Source: Clostridiales bacterium (GTDB taxonomy: Bacteria; Bacillota; Clostridia; Oscillospirales; Acutalibacteraceae). From it: DNA of 64,000 nucleotides. The DNA is taken from NCBI GenBank assembly GCA_024690965.1, contig JAILOG010000013.1, positions 91,125 to 155,124 on the forward strand. Reading direction: 5' to 3'. A program made the translations under genes and the position numbers. This document shows, piece by piece, positions 52,439 through 63,743 of this stretch; within the stretch, counting starts at the first letter, position 1, and every line of letters begins with the position of its first letter. A model generated the notes under the pieces. It ran no database searches, had not been told where the DNA came from, and saw nothing but the letters and a program-made list of their open reading frames with translations.

Positions 52439-55400
52439 GTGGTTAATGTAAAACCAATCAAGGTTGGCAAAACAGAGAGAATGAGCTTCTCGAAAATTGA
52501 TGAAGTCATCGGTATGCCTAATCTTATCGAGATCCAAAAGAAATCTTACAACTGGTTTCTTACCGAGGGCTTGAAAGAGGTATTCGCCGATGTTTCGGGA
52601 ATTACCGACTATTCGGGAAACCTTATTCTTGATTTTGTTGACTACACCCTTGAGGTCGATAAGCCAAATTACACCGTTGCGGAATGTAAAGAGAGAGACG
52701 CTACGTTTGCGGCTCCTTTGCGCGTGCAGGCAAGGCTTTTCAACAAAGAAACAGGCGAGATAAAAGAGTCTAACGTTTATATGGGAGATTTCCCGCTTAT
52801 GACCCCCAGCGGCACGTTTGTTATAAACGGCGCCGAGCGTGTTATCGTATCTCAGCTTGTAAGAAGCCCGGGTGTATATTACAAAATGGAGTACGACAAA
52901 ACAGGCAAAAAGATGTTCAGCTCTACCGTAATACCAAACAGAGGCGCTTGGCTTGAATATGAAAACGACATAAACGATGTATTCTACGTAAGAATAGACA
53001 AAAACAGAAAAATACCCGTAACCGTATTTATACGTTCACTCGGTTTGGGAACTGATTCTGAAATACTTGATTATTTCGGTGACGACGACCGTATGAAAGC
53101 CACCATAGAAAAAGACGTGTGCAAAAACACAGAAGAAGCTATGCTTGAGCTTTTCAGAAAGCTTCGTCCCACGGAGCCGCCCACGATTGAGAGCGCGCAG
53201 GCACATATTGATACATTATTCTATGATACCAGACGCTACGATATGTCAAGGGTAGGCAGATATAAATACAACAAAAAGCTTTGTCTTTCCTCAAGGCTCG
53301 CGGGTCAAAGACTTGCCATGCCCATAGCCGACCCGCGCACAGGCGAAATTATCTGTGACGAGGGAGAGGTTATATCCAAAGAGAGAGCGTTAGAGCTTGA
53401 AAATATGGGCGTAACCGCTGCTTATGTAAAGTCAGAGGACAAGATAATCAAGATAATATCCAACGGTATGGTGGATATCGGCTGCTACGTAAACTTTGAC
53501 GCGGAAGCCGAGTGCGGCATCAACGAAAAGGTTCGTTTCAGTGTGCTTTGCGAGATACTTGATTCCGCACAGAACGAAAACGAGCTCAAAGAGATGATCA
53601 AAGAGCGTAAAGCAGACCTTATACCTAACATTATCACAACAGACGATATATTCGCTTCCATTAACTATATGAACAACCTTGCCGAGGGCATCGGCGTAAC
53701 CGACGACATAGACCACTTGGGTAACAGACGTATAAGATGCGTAGGCGAGTTGCTCCAAAACCAATTCAGAATAGGCTTTTCACGTTTAGAGAGAGTTGTA
53801 CGCGAGCGTATGACTTTGCAGGCACAGGACCTTGATAAATTATCACCGAACGCTTTGATAAATATAAGACCCGTAACCGCGGCTATAAAAGAATTCTTCG
53901 GTTCATCTCCGCTTTCACAGTTTATGGATCAGAACAATCCCCTTGCCGAGCTTACACACAAGAGACGTTTGTCGGCTCTCGGCCCCGGAGGTCTTTCCAG
54001 AGACAGAGCAGGATTTGAGGTTCGTGACGTTCACTATACACACTATGGACGTATGTGTCCTATAGAAACGCCTGAAGGTCCTAACATCGGTTTGATATCT
54101 TATCTCGCGACATTCGCTAAGATTAACGAATACGGATTTATAGAGGCTCCTTTCCGCAAAATAGACAAAGAGACAGGCATAGTTACCGACGAAGTTATCT
54201 ATATGACCGCGGATATGGAGGACGATTATATAGTAGCCCAGGCCAACGAGCCTTTGGACGAAAACGGAAGATTTGTTCACGCTAAGGTAAACGGCAGATA
54301 CCGTGACGAATTCGTTGAGGTTGAAAGCTCACGCGCGGACTTTATGGACGTATCTCCTAAAATGGTTGTATCAGTTGCTACCGCGATGATACCTTTCCTT
54401 GAAAACGACGACGCAAACCGTGCGTTGATGGGCTCTAACATGCAAAGACAGGCTGTGCCGCTTCTCGTTACGGAATCTCCTTTTGTAGGAACAGGTATGG
54501 AATACAAGGCTGGCGTAGACTCCGGCGTTTGCCTGCTTAGTGAAGAAGACGGCGTTGTATTGAGCGCAAGCGCGGATACAATAAAGATTCAATATGACTC
54601 AGGCAGAGTTCAGGAATTCGCGGTTACAAAATTTGCCCGTTCAAACCAAGGTACCTGCATTAACCAAATACCTGTTGTATCTAAGGGTGAGAGAGTTACC
54701 GCAAACCAGGTTATAGCTGACGGTCCCGCTACACATAACGGCGAAATAAGCCTTGGTAAAAACGCGCTTATCGGCTTTATGACATGGGAAGGCTATAACT
54801 ACGAAGACGCTGTTCTCATCAGCGAAAAAATAGTAAGAGAAGATGTATACACATCTATCCACATAGAAGAATACGAGCTTGAGGCACGCGACACTAAGCT
54901 CGGACCCGAGGAAATTACAAGAGATATCCCCAATGTCGGCGACGATATGCTTAAAAACCTTGACGAGAACGGTATAATCCGCATCGGCGCCGAGGTTAGA
55001 ACAGGAGATATACTTGTAGGTAAGGTTACACCCAAGGGAGAAACAGAGCTCACATCGGAAGAAAGACTCCTCCGAGCCATATTCGGCGAAAAGGCGAGAG
55101 AGGTAAGAGATACATCTCTCAGAGTACCTCACGGCGAAAGCGGCATAGTTGTAGACGTTAAGGTGTTTACACGTGACAACTGCGACGAGCTTCAGCCCGG
55201 TGTAAATAAGGTAGTAAGATGTTATCTCGCGCAAAAGCGTAAGATATCTGTCGGCGATAAGATGGCGGGACGTCACGGTAACAAGGGCGTTGTTTCAAGA
55301 ATCTTACCTGTTGAGGATATGCCTTTCCTTCCCGACGGCACACCGCTTGATATAGTTCTTAACCCGCTCGGCGTTCCTTCACGTATGAACATCGGTCAGG

Positions 55401-56221
55401 TTTTGGAGGTACACCTTGGTTATGCCTGCAAAGCGCTTGGCTGGAAGATAATGACGCCTGTATTCGACGGTGCGCACGAGCAGGATATATTTGAGCTTTT
55501 CGATGAGCTTGTAGAAAAAGAAAAGCAAAGACTTGCCGACAAGGGCGAGGAATACGACGATAAGAAGATGTGCGTTTCAAACAACGGTAAAATATGGCTA
55601 AAAGACGGACGCACAGGTGAATACTTCGATAATCCCGTAACAGTAGGTTATATGTATTATCTTAAGCTGCACCACCTCGTTGACGATAAGATTCACGCGC
55701 GTTCAACAGGTCCTTACTCACTTGTTACGCAGCAGCCTTTGGGCGGTAAAGCTCAGTTCGGCGGTCAGCGTTTCGGAGAAATGGAAGTTTGGGCGCTTGA
55801 AGCTTACGGCGCAGCTTATACACTTCAGGAAATACTCACTGTTAAATCAGACGATGTTGTAGGCCGTGTAAAGGCGTACGAAGCAATAGTTAAGGGTCAG
55901 AACATTCCTACTCCGGGTATTCCCGAGGCGTTTAAGGTTCTTATCAAAGAATTGCAGTCGTTATCTCTTGATATTAAAGTTCTTGACCGCGACGGTGAAG
56001 AGATAGACCTTAAACAGACATTTGATGACGATGACATATATGTTGAGGATACTTCTGTTGATGAACCGGTATTTGAAGAGCAGTCGGTAATGACAAAGGG
56101 CGATATGGACAGCTATCTGCTTGACGAAAACCAGGACGAAGACAGCGAAAATTATTATGACGAGTCGAGTTTGTTTGACGACAGTTCCGATGACGATTCG
56201 TTTGACGACATTGACGAATGA
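52439..56221 (+). CDS. rpoB: RNA polymerase beta subunit
   Basis: 1260 residues. Core catalytic subunit. The rifampicin region reads [19 protein letters not shown] then [13 protein letters not shown] (residues about 487-519): the classic resistance positions keep sensitive residues (Leu511, Gln513, Asp516, His526, Ser531 by E. coli numbering), while Gln510 is Pro491 here. The C-terminal [20 protein letters not shown] is normal, and a long acidic tail (residues about 1195-1260, rich in Asp/Glu/Ser) follows. Start GTG with GGAG ten bases upstream. rplJ/rplL do not precede it; the next upstream gene is a serpin. Confidence 0.97.
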   Translation: MVNVKPIKVGKTERMSFSKIDEVIGMPNLIEIQKKSYNWFLTEGLKEVFADVSGITDYSGNLILDFVDYTLEVDKPNYTVAECKERDATFAAPLRVQARLFNKETGEIKESNVYMGDFPLMTPSGTFVINGAERVIVSQLVRSPGVYYKMEYDKTGKKMFSSTVIPNRGAWLEYENDINDVFYVRIDKNRKIPVTVFIRSLGLGTDSEILDYFGDDDRMKATIEKDVCKNTEEAMLELFRKLRPTEPPTIESAQAHIDTLFYDTRRYDMSRVGRYKYNKKLCLSSRLAGQRLAMPIADPRTGEIICDEGEVISKERALELENMGVTAAYVKSEDKIIKIISNGMVDIGCYVNFDAEAECGINEKVRFSVLCEILDSAQNENELKEMIKERKADLIPNIITTDDIFASINYMNNLAEGIGVTDDIDHLGNRRIRCVGELLQNQFRIGFSRLERVVRERMTLQAQDLDKLSPNALINIRPVTAAIKEFFGSSPLSQFMDQNNPLAELTHKRRLSALGPGGLSRDRAGFEVRDVHYTHYGRMCPIETPEGPNIGLISYLATFAKINEYGFIEAPFRKIDKETGIVTDEVIYMTADMEDDYIVAQANEPLDENGRFVHAKVNGRYRDEFVEVESSRADFMDVSPKMVVSVATAMIPFLENDDANRALMGSNMQRQAVPLLVTESPFVGTGMEYKAGVDSGVCLLSEEDGVVLSASADTIKIQYDSGRVQEFAVTKFARSNQGTCINQIPVVSKGERVTANQVIADGPATHNGEISLGKNALIGFMTWEGYNYEDAVLISEKIVREDVYTSIHIEEYELEARDTKLGPEEITRDIPNVGDDMLKNLDENGIIRIGAEVRTGDILVGKVTPKGETELTSEERLLRAIFGEKAREVRDTSLRVPHGESGIVVDVKVFTRDNCDELQPGVNKVVRCYLAQKRKISVGDKMAGRHGNKGVVSRILPVEDMPFLPDGTPLDIVLNPLGVPSRMNIGQVLEVHLGYACKALGWKIMTPVFDGAHEQDIFELFDELVEKEKQRLADKGEEYDDKKMCVSNNGKIWLKDGRTGEYFDNPVTVGYMYYLKLHHLVDDKIHARSTGPYSLVTQQPLGGKAQFGGQRFGEMEVWALEAYGAAYTLQEILTVKSDDVVGRVKAYEAIVKGQNIPTPGIPEAFKVLIKELQSLSLDIKVLDRDGEEIDLKQTFDDDDIYVEDTSVDEPVFEEQSVMTKGDMDSYLLDENQDEDSENYYDESSLFDDSSDDDSFDDIDE

Positions 56222-56253
56222 TGTTGAATATTGAAAGAAAGGAATAGTCTGAA

Positions 56254-59200
56254 ATGGAATTTAACGTATTTGACTCTATTAAGATAGGCATTGCTTCACC
56301 AGACAGAATAAGAGAATGGTCTTACGGCGAAGTGGAAAAGCCCGAAACAATAAATTACCGTACACTAAAGCCCGAGCGCGGCGGATTATACTGCGAGCGC
56401 ATCTTCGGACCCCAGAAAGACTGGGAATGTCACTGCGGAAAATACAAGAGAATTAAATATAAAGGCAAGGTTTGCGAAAAGTGCGGCGTTGAAGTAACAC
56501 GCGCCAAGGTGCGCCGTGAGAGAATGGGTCATATAGAGCTTGCGGCTCCCGTATCTCACATTTGGTACTTTAAGGGTATACCTTCAAGAATAGGACTTAT
56601 GCTCGATATATCTCCCCGTAATCTTGAAAAGGTGCTTTATTTCGGCGCGTATATCGTAATTGATCCCGGTGACGCCGAGGGCGAGATTCAGAAAATGGAT
56701 TTCCTTACAGAAAAGGAATTCAGAGATCTTCAGGAAAAATATGACGATGATTTTCGTGCCGGCATGGGCGCCGAGGCTATTAAAGAGTTGCTTGAGGAGA
56801 TAGACCTTGATGTTCTCTCCGAACAGCTTAAAGCAGAGCTTGAAGACGCAACCGGACAGAAAAAAGTCCGCCTTATGAAACGTCTTGAAGTTGTGGAAGC
56901 GTTCAGACTCAGCGGAAACCGTCCCGAGTGGATGATACTTGACGTTATTCCGGTAATTCCGCCGGATATTCGTCCTATGGTTCAGCTTGACGGCGGACGT
57001 TTCGCGACGAGTGACTTAAACGATTTGTACCGCCGTGTTATCAACAGAAATAACCGTTTGAGAAGACTTATAGAGCTTCAGGCTCCCGATATAATTATCA
57101 GAAACGAAAAGCGTATGCTTCAGGAAGCCGTAGACGCGCTTATAGACAACGGCAGACGCGGCAGACCCGTAACGGGACCGAATAACAGAGCGTTAAAATC
57201 CCTGTCGGATATGCTCAAGGGTAAGCAGGGACGTTTCCGTCAGAACCTTCTCGGTAAACGTGTCGACTATTCGGGACGTTCTGTTATAGTTGTAGGACCT
57301 GAGCTTAAGATGTATCAGTGCGGCTTGCCTAAGGAAATGGCACTTGAATTGTTTAAGCCCTTTGTTATGAAACGCCTTGTAGAAACAAAGGCGGTTCAAA
57401 ATATAAAGGCGGCAAGAAAAGCCGTTGACCGCTCCAAGCCCGAGGTTTGGGACGCGCTTGAAGTTGTTATCAAGGGCCACCCCGTATTGCTTAACCGTGC
57501 GCCTACACTTCACAGACTCGGTATCCAGGCTTTTGAGCCTGTTTTGGTAGAGGGCAGAGCGTTAAAGCTTCACCCACTCGTATGTACGGCTTATAACGCC
57601 GACTTCGACGGCGACCAAATGGCTGTTCACGTACCGCTTTCTGCCGAGGCACAGGCGGAAGCAAGATTTTTGATGCTTGCCGCAGGTAACTTGCTTAAGC
57701 CGTCAGACGGTAAGCCTGTTGTTGTTCCTACACAGGATATGATCCTAGGTTCTTATTACCTGACGCTTGATAAAGACGGCGAGCCGGGAGAAGGCAAGGT
57801 ATTCCGTGACATTGACGAAGCTATTATGGCTTACGAAAACAAGATAGTCAGCCTCCACAGCAAAATAAAGGTAAGACGTGAGGCAGAGATAGACGGCGAA
57901 AAGCATTACGGAATTATAGATACAACTGTCGGCAGGATCATATTCAACAGAGCTATCCCTCAGGATCTGGGCTTTGTAGACAGAAGCGTTTATGAAAATA
58001 AATTTAAATTTGAGGTAGATTTCCTTGTAGGCAAAAAGCAGCTCGGAAAAATAATCGACAAGTGCATTAAAAAGCACGGAACCGAGCCTACATCGCACGT
58101 TCTTGACGCTATAAAAGCACAAGGTTATAAATATTCTACAAGAGGCGCTATTACAGTTGCCATTTGTGACGCGGTTATCCCGCCCGCAAAGAAAGAACTT
58201 ATCGCGGAAGCAGAAAAGCAGGTTGACACCGTTGCGGCTTACTATAAAGAGGGCCTTTTATCGGATCACGAGCGCTATAAGCAAGTGCTCCAGATCTGGG
58301 AGAAATGTACAAACGATGTTACCGCCGCTTTGCAGGGCAACCTTGACAGATACAACCCGATATATATGATGGCAGACTCAGGAGCCCGTGGTAGCATGAG
58401 CCAGATAAGACAGCTCGCAGGTATGCGCGGACTTATCGCCAATACATCAGGTAAAACGATTGAAATACCTATCAGAGCAAACTACCGTGAAGGTCTTAAC
58501 ATTTTGGAATACTTTATTTCTTCACGTGGTGCGCGTAAAGGACTTGCAGATACGGCTCTCAGAACTGCCGACTCAGGTTATCTTACAAGAAGACTTGTTG
58601 ACGTATCGCAGGATGTTATAATTCGTGACGATGACTGCGGAACTACAGACGGTCTTGAAATATTTGATATCAAAGACGGTAATCAGGTTATAGAGGGTCT
58701 TCATGAACGTTTACTCGGCAGATATCTCTGCGAGGATTTCGTTGATGAAAAGACAGGTGACGTTATAGTATCTAAGGATACTATGATGAGAGACGAAGAA
58801 GCCGACAAAATTATTGCGGCAGGCGTTGAAAAGATCAAAATACGTTCAAGTCTTAACTGTTGCTCTAAGCACGGCATTTGCCGCAAGTGCTACGGCGCAA
58901 ACCTTGCAAACGGTATGCCCGTAACCGTTGGTGAGGCTGTAGGAATCATTGCAGCGCAGTCTATAGGTGAGCCGGGTACACAGCTTACAATGCGTACGTT
59001 CCATACGGGCGGTGTTGCAAGCGCAGAAGATATTACGCAAGGTCTGCCGAGAGTTGAAGAATTGTTTGAGGGCAGAAAGCCTAAGCATCTCGCTATAATC
59101 AGTGAGATAAGCGGTGATTTGCGTTTCGACGATATTCGCGGAAACAGACACGCCATTATTTATAACAAAGAAACAGGCGAAGAGAAAAGCTATCTCATTC

Positions 59201-59892
59201 CTTTCGGCTCCCGTACAAAGGTTGAGGACGGACAGCATATAAACGCAGGCGATATGATAACCGAAGGCTCTGTTAATCCGCACGATATTCTCGCGATACT
59301 CGGTGGAGACGCGGTTCAGAATTATCTTATTCAAGAAGTTCAGCGCGTTTACAGAATGCAGGGTGTTGATATCAACGATAAGCATATTGAGGTTATTGTG
59401 CGTCAGATGATGAGAAAAGTTCGTGTTGACGATAACGGAGATACAGACTTGCTCCCCGGCGTTCTTACCGATAAATCTGATGTAATGACAGCAAACGAAA
59501 AGATTCGCGAGCGCATTGCAAACGGCGAAGAAGATCTCAGAGAGGCAACTTATACACAGGCATTGCTCGGTATAACAAAGGCGAGTATCGCAACGGATTC
59601 ATTCCTGAGCGCCGCTTCGTTCCAGGAGACAACAAGAGTCCTCACCGATGCCGCTATCAAGGGCAAAACAGACCCGTTGTTCGGTCTTAAAGAGAATGTT
59701 ATTATCGGTAAGCTTGTTCCCGCGGGTACAGGTATGCACCGTTATAACGATATCGAATTGAGCGAAAACAGCGTATCTGATAAGCAAGAGCTTACGTCTG
59801 CGGAAGGTGACGTTGAGGCAGATAACAGCGAAATTGATTTAAGTGATAATTCATCCGAACAGGCATCTGTCGCATCGGAAACAATTGAATAA
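56254..59892 (+). CDS. rpoC: RNA polymerase beta' subunit
   Basis: 1212 residues. N-terminal zinc ribbon ([20 protein letters not shown]), the absolutely conserved Mg site NADFDGDQM, the second zinc site with [11 protein letters not shown], and the trigger-loop/bridge region with [17 protein letters not shown] and [15 protein letters not shown]. An acidic Ser/Asp/Glu-rich tail ends it. AGGAA precedes the ATG, 32 bases after rpoB. The length is that of the Firmicutes form, without the large Gram-negative insertion. Confidence 0.97.
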   Translation: MEFNVFDSIKIGIASPDRIREWSYGEVEKPETINYRTLKPERGGLYCERIFGPQKDWECHCGKYKRIKYKGKVCEKCGVEVTRAKVRRERMGHIELAAPVSHIWYFKGIPSRIGLMLDISPRNLEKVLYFGAYIVIDPGDAEGEIQKMDFLTEKEFRDLQEKYDDDFRAGMGAEAIKELLEEIDLDVLSEQLKAELEDATGQKKVRLMKRLEVVEAFRLSGNRPEWMILDVIPVIPPDIRPMVQLDGGRFATSDLNDLYRRVINRNNRLRRLIELQAPDIIIRNEKRMLQEAVDALIDNGRRGRPVTGPNNRALKSLSDMLKGKQGRFRQNLLGKRVDYSGRSVIVVGPELKMYQCGLPKEMALELFKPFVMKRLVETKAVQNIKAARKAVDRSKPEVWDALEVVIKGHPVLLNRAPTLHRLGIQAFEPVLVEGRALKLHPLVCTAYNADFDGDQMAVHVPLSAEAQAEARFLMLAAGNLLKPSDGKPVVVPTQDMILGSYYLTLDKDGEPGEGKVFRDIDEAIMAYENKIVSLHSKIKVRREAEIDGEKHYGIIDTTVGRIIFNRAIPQDLGFVDRSVYENKFKFEVDFLVGKKQLGKIIDKCIKKHGTEPTSHVLDAIKAQGYKYSTRGAITVAICDAVIPPAKKELIAEAEKQVDTVAAYYKEGLLSDHERYKQVLQIWEKCTNDVTAALQGNLDRYNPIYMMADSGARGSMSQIRQLAGMRGLIANTSGKTIEIPIRANYREGLNILEYFISSRGARKGLADTALRTADSGYLTRRLVDVSQDVIIRDDDCGTTDGLEIFDIKDGNQVIEGLHERLLGRYLCEDFVDEKTGDVIVSKDTMMRDEEADKIIAAGVEKIKIRSSLNCCSKHGICRKCYGANLANGMPVTVGEAVGIIAAQSIGEPGTQLTMRTFHTGGVASAEDITQGLPRVEELFEGRKPKHLAIISEISGDLRFDDIRGNRHAIIYNKETGEEKSYLIPFGSRTKVEDGQHINAGDMITEGSVNPHDILAILGGDAVQNYLIQEVQRVYRMQGVDINDKHIEVIVRQMMRKVRVDDNGDTDLLPGVLTDKSDVMTANEKIRERIANGEEDLREATYTQALLGITKASIATDSFLSAASFQETTRVLTDAAIKGKTDPLFGLKENVIIGKLVPAGTGMHRYNDIELSENSVSDKQELTSAEGDVEADNSEIDLSDNSSEQASVASETIE

Positions 59893-59913
59893 TCATTGTT
59901 GATCTAATAAGAA

Positions 59914-59960
59914 ACGGCTCACAAGCTATACTCAAATAGTTTGTGAGCCGTATTTTATTT
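59914..59960 (+). terminator. Terminator of rpoBC
   Basis: ACGGCTCACAA pairs with TTGTGAGCCGT (extended by CTAT/ATAG), then ATTTTATTTT. Confidence 0.92.
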
Positions 59961-60069
59961 TGGTTCTTTGCAAAAATTGCGGTATCAAATAAATTTGGAC
60001 TGCATAGTGCATATGACACACATAATCCTGTATAATTGTGTGAATCTAAATGAAAAAGAAAGCTGACCG

Positions 60070-60236
60070 AGAAAAAGGGGGGGATTCCGTCCACCCGACG
60101 GGGGAACTCCCCCGGGTGGTCGCGAAAGGGGTTTCCAAAGGAGGAAACATCCGATGGGTTTCCCCCTTTGGTGTCCTTTGCCTACTTTCTCACATGGGAA
60201 AGTAGGTGCCTGCCCGGCATTAGGGCAACCTAACGG
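60070..60236. other. GC-rich, highly structured intergenic element
   Basis: About 165 bases with a GC content far above their surroundings. Local hairpins: CCACCCG with CGGGTGG enclosing GGGG/CCCC; GGTTTCC with GGAAAC; CCTACTTTC with GAAAGTAGG around TCACATGG (60181-60206); TTAGG with CCTAA near the end. A frame is open on the minus strand but has no ribosome binding site and looks spurious. Candidate dispersed repeat or small structured RNA. The TATAAT at 60031 upstream lacks a well-spaced -35. Confidence 0.6.
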
Positions 60237-60292
60237 AATAATTGATATTGTGTAGAAAATGATACCGATTTCTGTGAAGAGTATATTTAATA

Positions 60293-60332
60293 AAATAATA
60301 CCCGCAGGCATAACGCCCACGGGTATTTATTA
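60293..60332 (-). terminator. Terminator of the phosphoesterase-like gene
   Basis: AATACCCG pairs with CGGGTATT, inner GGC/GCC. On the minus strand TATTATTTTATT follows. May also stop plus-strand transcripts. Confidence 0.8.
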
Positions 60333-60349
60333 TCAACAAATATTACTTA

Positions 60350-62779
60350 TTAAAGAGTATTAATAAGGTGTGCAAGGTATCTTTGGATTGTAGTAACGTC
60401 CTGCATATTAACGGCGTTGTCGTGGTTGCAGTCTGAGTTTGCTTTGGAATTTACGCCGAAGCTTGCGTGAGTTGCAAGCTGTGCCTGTATCCTCTGTAAG
60501 CTTGTAACGTCTTCCATTGTAACTTTGCCGTCGCAGTTAACGTCACCGTAAATTGTCTTATTCGTATCTGTGTCACTTGTCTTAGAGGTGTCTGTGTCAG
60601 ATACGGATATAACTGTCTGAGACCATACCGCGTACAATGTGGTGTTCTCGGTTATCTTTATTGTGCCGGTGGTGCCTGTAGCCGCCTGTGCAACTGTGCT
60701 CCAACCCAGGAAGCTTGTTCCGCTTTGTGTAGTTGTGGGAACATACTGTGACAAATCAAGTATAGCTGATTTTTTGTCGCCTACTTTAACCTCTATGGTA
60801 GTAACATCCATATGTCCGCCGTTAGGCTCAAACTTAACAACAACGCTTAAACCGTCGCGTGCGGCTCTTATAGCCTTCATTGCCTTTTGAATGTCAGCAG
60901 GGGAATATACATTGTTGACCGGGTTTTCTTTATAGCTGTTTATGATATTCATTCCGTCAACCAAAGAACTCTTTAACGCGTTCATTGAGTTTTCGGAATA
61001 ATAACCTGTATCGTTGGTTATTACCTGATTCATATCTTCAATAAGTTGCTTAAGCTTGTCGTGCTCATATTGAACAGGCTCTGTGTCTGATTTATAGTGC
61101 AGGTAAACGTACGCGCCGCCTGCTTCTTTGTTAAGGTCAGCCGCCTCATCGGGATTTGAAAAGCTTGTTCCGGTTACATATCCCTGAACATTTGCAGTTT
61201 CGCTTACAGCAATTGTGGTTATACCGCCGGAGCATTTATCTCTTGTTGCGTATGTATAGATATAATATCCTTTTGCCTCTTTGTTAAGATCGTCCATAGC
61301 GTTTGTTGACGGATTTACAACGGGGCTAAAGCTACACTCTACACCGTTAACAGAAGACTTTATAACAGAGGGAGTTTGTACGCCCTTTTTGCCCATCTGG
61401 AAACGGACTGCGGTTATGGCTTTAGAAGGATCGTTTGAAAGCTTATAACCGAAATAAATATAATGTCCGCCGGCATCTTTGTTAAGGTCAAAATCCAATA
61501 CCGTGAAACCTGCCTGTGTAAGCTGCTGCTTTGCATTTGCAGATTTTTTTGCACAGCCTGTGGCAATCTCGCTTACATATAATCCTGTTGACTGAGTGTT
61601 TATATAATAACACTTGTCTTGCGCGGCAGCCTGATCCAAAGTTTTATTTGATACAACATCAGTTGTGTAAGAGCCGTCGTCATACAATTCAAACAATCTC
61701 AACGCGGGACTGTTATCAACAGCCAAACTTTCGTTTGCAGCGGGACAGCAGCCCTGAACAAGTGCGTAATGATTATTCAGTTCATCTACATAAGAGGTCT
61801 CGCCCATAAGAGTATTTTTGTGCTGATTGCCGTAGAAAATACCTTTTACGTTTCCGTCTTTTGCAAGAGCCGTGTAAAGCTCAAGCGTGCTTGTGCCGGA
61901 GCAGGTCGCGGATTCAAGATATTCGCCGACTGCGGTTTTGTTTTCACGGGCAACCTTATAATATCCTGTGTAGCCTGTACCTTCGGCTGCGATAATAGCG
62001 CCGAGCTCAGTCTGATTGCAGGAAGAAAGCAAGCCTGTGTTATAGAATTCGTGCAATGCTGTGTGTTGGAAAGCAAGTGTGGGAGCAAAGCTGCCATCTG
62101 CCGTGTATGAACGCATAGAGGTGTTCATGTTCTTGAACCACTCAACAATTGTTCTGTAACCCTCTTCATTGTTGTAGGGCTTTTCTGTGTTGTAACCGGG
62201 CTTGCCGTAGCCGCCGTCGTCATCACGTGTGCCCGCGTCAAAAAGAACAAGGTTCCAAGCTACGTTTTTGCCGTCGCTTGTCTTTATCGGTATGCAACCT
62301 GTGCCTGTACCGGGAAGTGCTTTTGTAGAGAAGTTGTTATCATAGTCGATAGCATGATAGTCGGATACAAGAGTGTTATATTGAGATTGTCTTGTAATGC
62401 TTCTGGTAGAAGAAGTATCAAGTATACCGAAAGTTGCCGCAAAAGGAACGCCTTTAAAAGCAGCTGCAAGGCTTGTCATAGTGTCTTTGAATCCGTTAGA
62501 GCCTGTTGTAGAAGAGGTGTTGTCGCCTGTAAGCAAAATAAGATTCGGCTTATATTTCTCAACAGAGCGTGATATCAGGCTTAATGTTGAAGCTTTGATT
62601 TTACCGTTACCCTCAATATCTGAAATTTGAAGAAGTCTGAATTTTCCGTCATCGTCAAATTTGAGGGAATAATCGGTAGTTTTTGTGTTCTCCGCAGATG
62701 CGCTTGCAGCCACTGTGCAAACGGAAGCTATCATAAGAATTGAAAGCAACGCTGCGAGGATTTTTTTGGTTAATCTCAT
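60350..62779 (-). CDS. Secreted metallophosphoesterase-like protein with dockerin, metal site degenerate
   Basis: 809 residues. Signal peptide 1-29. Calcineurin-like domain about 46-385 of the DCR2/purple-acid-phosphatase-like branch, but with lost ligands: motif I reads SDIE (Glu56 instead of His), motif III reads FGILD (118-121, Asn-His lost) and motif V reads GNQH (317-320, first His lost). GDN (85-87), His239 and His320 remain. Then three repeats with DLNK-x-A-x-G-x-YIY, a FIVAR-like helical module, one InlB-type repeat (ending TLYAVW) and a dockerin with two calcium loops (GDVNCDGKVTMED, SDCNHDNAVNMQD). ATG 62779 has AAAGGA ten bases upstream; an ATG at 62788 overlaps that site. Probably a binding or pseudo-enzyme component of the dockerin set. 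Confidence 0.82.
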   Translation of the reverse strand: MRLTKKILAALLSILMIASVCTVAASASAENTKTTDYSLKFDDDGKFRLLQISDIEGNGKIKASTLSLISRSVEKYKPNLILLTGDNTSSTTGSNGFKDTMTSLAAAFKGVPFAATFGILDTSSTRSITRQSQYNTLVSDYHAIDYDNNFSTKALPGTGTGCIPIKTSDGKNVAWNLVLFDAGTRDDDGGYGKPGYNTEKPYNNEEGYRTIVEWFKNMNTSMRSYTADGSFAPTLAFQHTALHEFYNTGLLSSCNQTELGAIIAAEGTGYTGYYKVARENKTAVGEYLESATCSGTSTLELYTALAKDGNVKGIFYGNQHKNTLMGETSYVDELNNHYALVQGCCPAANESLAVDNSPALRLFELYDDGSYTTDVVSNKTLDQAAAQDKCYYINTQSTGLYVSEIATGCAKKSANAKQQLTQAGFTVLDFDLNKDAGGHYIYFGYKLSNDPSKAITAVRFQMGKKGVQTPSVIKSSVNGVECSFSPVVNPSTNAMDDLNKEAKGYYIYTYATRDKCSGGITTIAVSETANVQGYVTGTSFSNPDEAADLNKEAGGAYVYLHYKSDTEPVQYEHDKLKQLIEDMNQVITNDTGYYSENSMNALKSSLVDGMNIINSYKENPVNNVYSPADIQKAMKAIRAARDGLSVVVKFEPNGGHMDVTTIEVKVGDKKSAILDLSQYVPTTTQSGTSFLGWSTVAQAATGTTGTIKITENTTLYAVWSQTVISVSDTDTSKTSDTDTNKTIYGDVNCDGKVTMEDVTSLQRIQAQLATHASFGVNSKANSDCNHDNAVNMQDVTTIQRYLAHLINTL

Positions 62780-62818
62780 TTCTATCATTTCCTTTCATTT
62801 AAAAATAGAGATACGATT

Positions 62819-62847
62819 ATGATACATTAAATTCTGTATAAAGTCAA
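62819..62847 (-). promoter_or_regulatory. Promoter of the dockerin phosphoesterase-like gene
   Basis: Minus strand: TTGACT (62842-62847), 17-base spacer, TATCAT (62819-62824). It is divergent from the tRNA-Ser promoter. Confidence 0.78.
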
Positions 62848-62885
62848 TCCTTTTAGTCGAAAATTGCACCGTTTGAAACAAATAC

Positions 62886-62914
62886 TTGACAACGAAAACA
62901 TATTATTGTAAAAT
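62886..62914 (+). promoter_or_regulatory. Promoter of tRNA-Ser
   Basis: TTGACA (62886-62891), 17-base spacer, TAAAAT (62909-62914), 12 bases before the tRNA. Confidence 0.85.
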
Positions 62915-62926
62915 ACCTTGGTAGTT

Positions 62927-63018
62927 GGAGATGTACCCAAGTGGCTGAAGGGTCCGGCTTCGAACACCGGTAGGTCGGTAACGCCGACGCGAGAGTTCAA
63001 ATCTCTCCATCTCCGCCA
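62927..63018 (+). tRNA. tRNA-Ser (anticodon CGA)
   Basis: 92 nt including an encoded CCA. Acceptor GGAGATG pairs with CATCTCC, discriminator G; a long variable arm (GTCGG/CCGAC) as expected for serine; T arm GAGAG TTCAAAT CTCTC. The anticodon loop TTCGAAC gives CGA, reading UCG. The top of the anticodon stem is a C-A mismatch (CCGGC against ACCGG). Confidence 0.92.
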
Positions 63019-63038
63019 GCGGCGAACCGCCGCACCCA

Positions 63039-63075
63039 ATTCGCGCTTAGAGTTTTATCTGAGCGTGAATTTTTT
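63039..63075 (+). terminator. Terminator after tRNA-Ser
   Basis: ATTCGCGCTTAGA pairs with TCTGAGCGTGAAT, followed by TTTTT. Confidence 0.8.
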
Positions 63076-63221
63076 ACCCGCGATAATGGTTTTTGCGCAT
63101 TTACGCTATAATTACAAAGCGAAAACCCTTTCACCATAGTGGAAGGATTTTAAATTTGTATGAATCTTGACAAGTTTCGATTTTGTTATTTAACATTAAT
63201 GATATTACGAGGAAGAACATT

Positions 63222-63704
63222 ATGAAACACAAAATCTTATTATTTGCTTTGGCTTTTTGCCTTTTGTTTTCTTCCTGTGGCATTTTAAACGAAAAATTTA
63301 ATGCTTTGGGATTTGATGTCACGGGGTATAATATTATCGAAGAAAAGGATTCACACGGCGGATTCCACGGTGACGGTACATACTACTTAATTCTGGACTG
63401 TTCAAGCAATCCTCAAAAAGCACGAAATATGGTCGGAGATTGGACCCCTCTTCCGCTTTCGGAGAATCTCAATCTTGTTATGTACGGCGGGGAAAAAGAC
63501 GGAACATACTATGAATTTAACTTTGCTGAAAAATCTCATTTTCCTGTGATAGAGAATGGCGTATACAAATTTTATGACAGGCATTCTGAGGTAATAGATC
63601 CCTTTGATGATTCTCTGATTTTGAACAGATATTCCTATAATTTTTCACTTGCTATGTATGATTTCGACAATAATATATTCTATTATTTTGAATTGGACAC
63701 ATAA
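63222..63704 (+). CDS. Small lipoprotein, unknown function
   Basis: 160 residues. Lipoprotein signal peptide (KHKILLFALAFCLLFSSC, lipidation at the Cys of LFSSC near residue 19). The mature part has many aromatic residues and an alternating beta pattern (GTYYLILDC, NLVMYGG, GTYYEFNF, NGVYKFY), suggesting a small beta sandwich or barrel. No family recognised. Start ATG 63222 with GAGGAAG; an upstream in-frame ATG has no site. It stands alone between two tRNA genes. Confidence 0.75.
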   Translation: MKHKILLFALAFCLLFSSCGILNEKFNALGFDVTGYNIIEEKDSHGGFHGDGTYYLILDCSSNPQKARNMVGDWTPLPLSENLNLVMYGGEKDGTYYEFNFAEKSHFPVIENGVYKFYDRHSEVIDPFDDSLILNRYSYNFSLAMYDFDNNIFYYFELDT

Positions 63705-63706
63705 AT

Positions 63707-63741
63707 AATCACCGCATAAGCACTAGGCTTATGCGGTGATT
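63707..63741. terminator. Bidirectional terminator between lipoprotein gene and tRNA-Pro
   Basis: AATCACCGCATAAG pairs perfectly with CTTATGCGGTGATT around a 7-base loop. It serves both converging units. Confidence 0.88.
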
Positions 63742-63743
63742 TA

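Noticed and set aside
59985..60320. Minus-strand open frame across the GC-rich element
   Set aside because: No Shine-Dalgarno, crosses two terminators, composition like random translation of hairpins.
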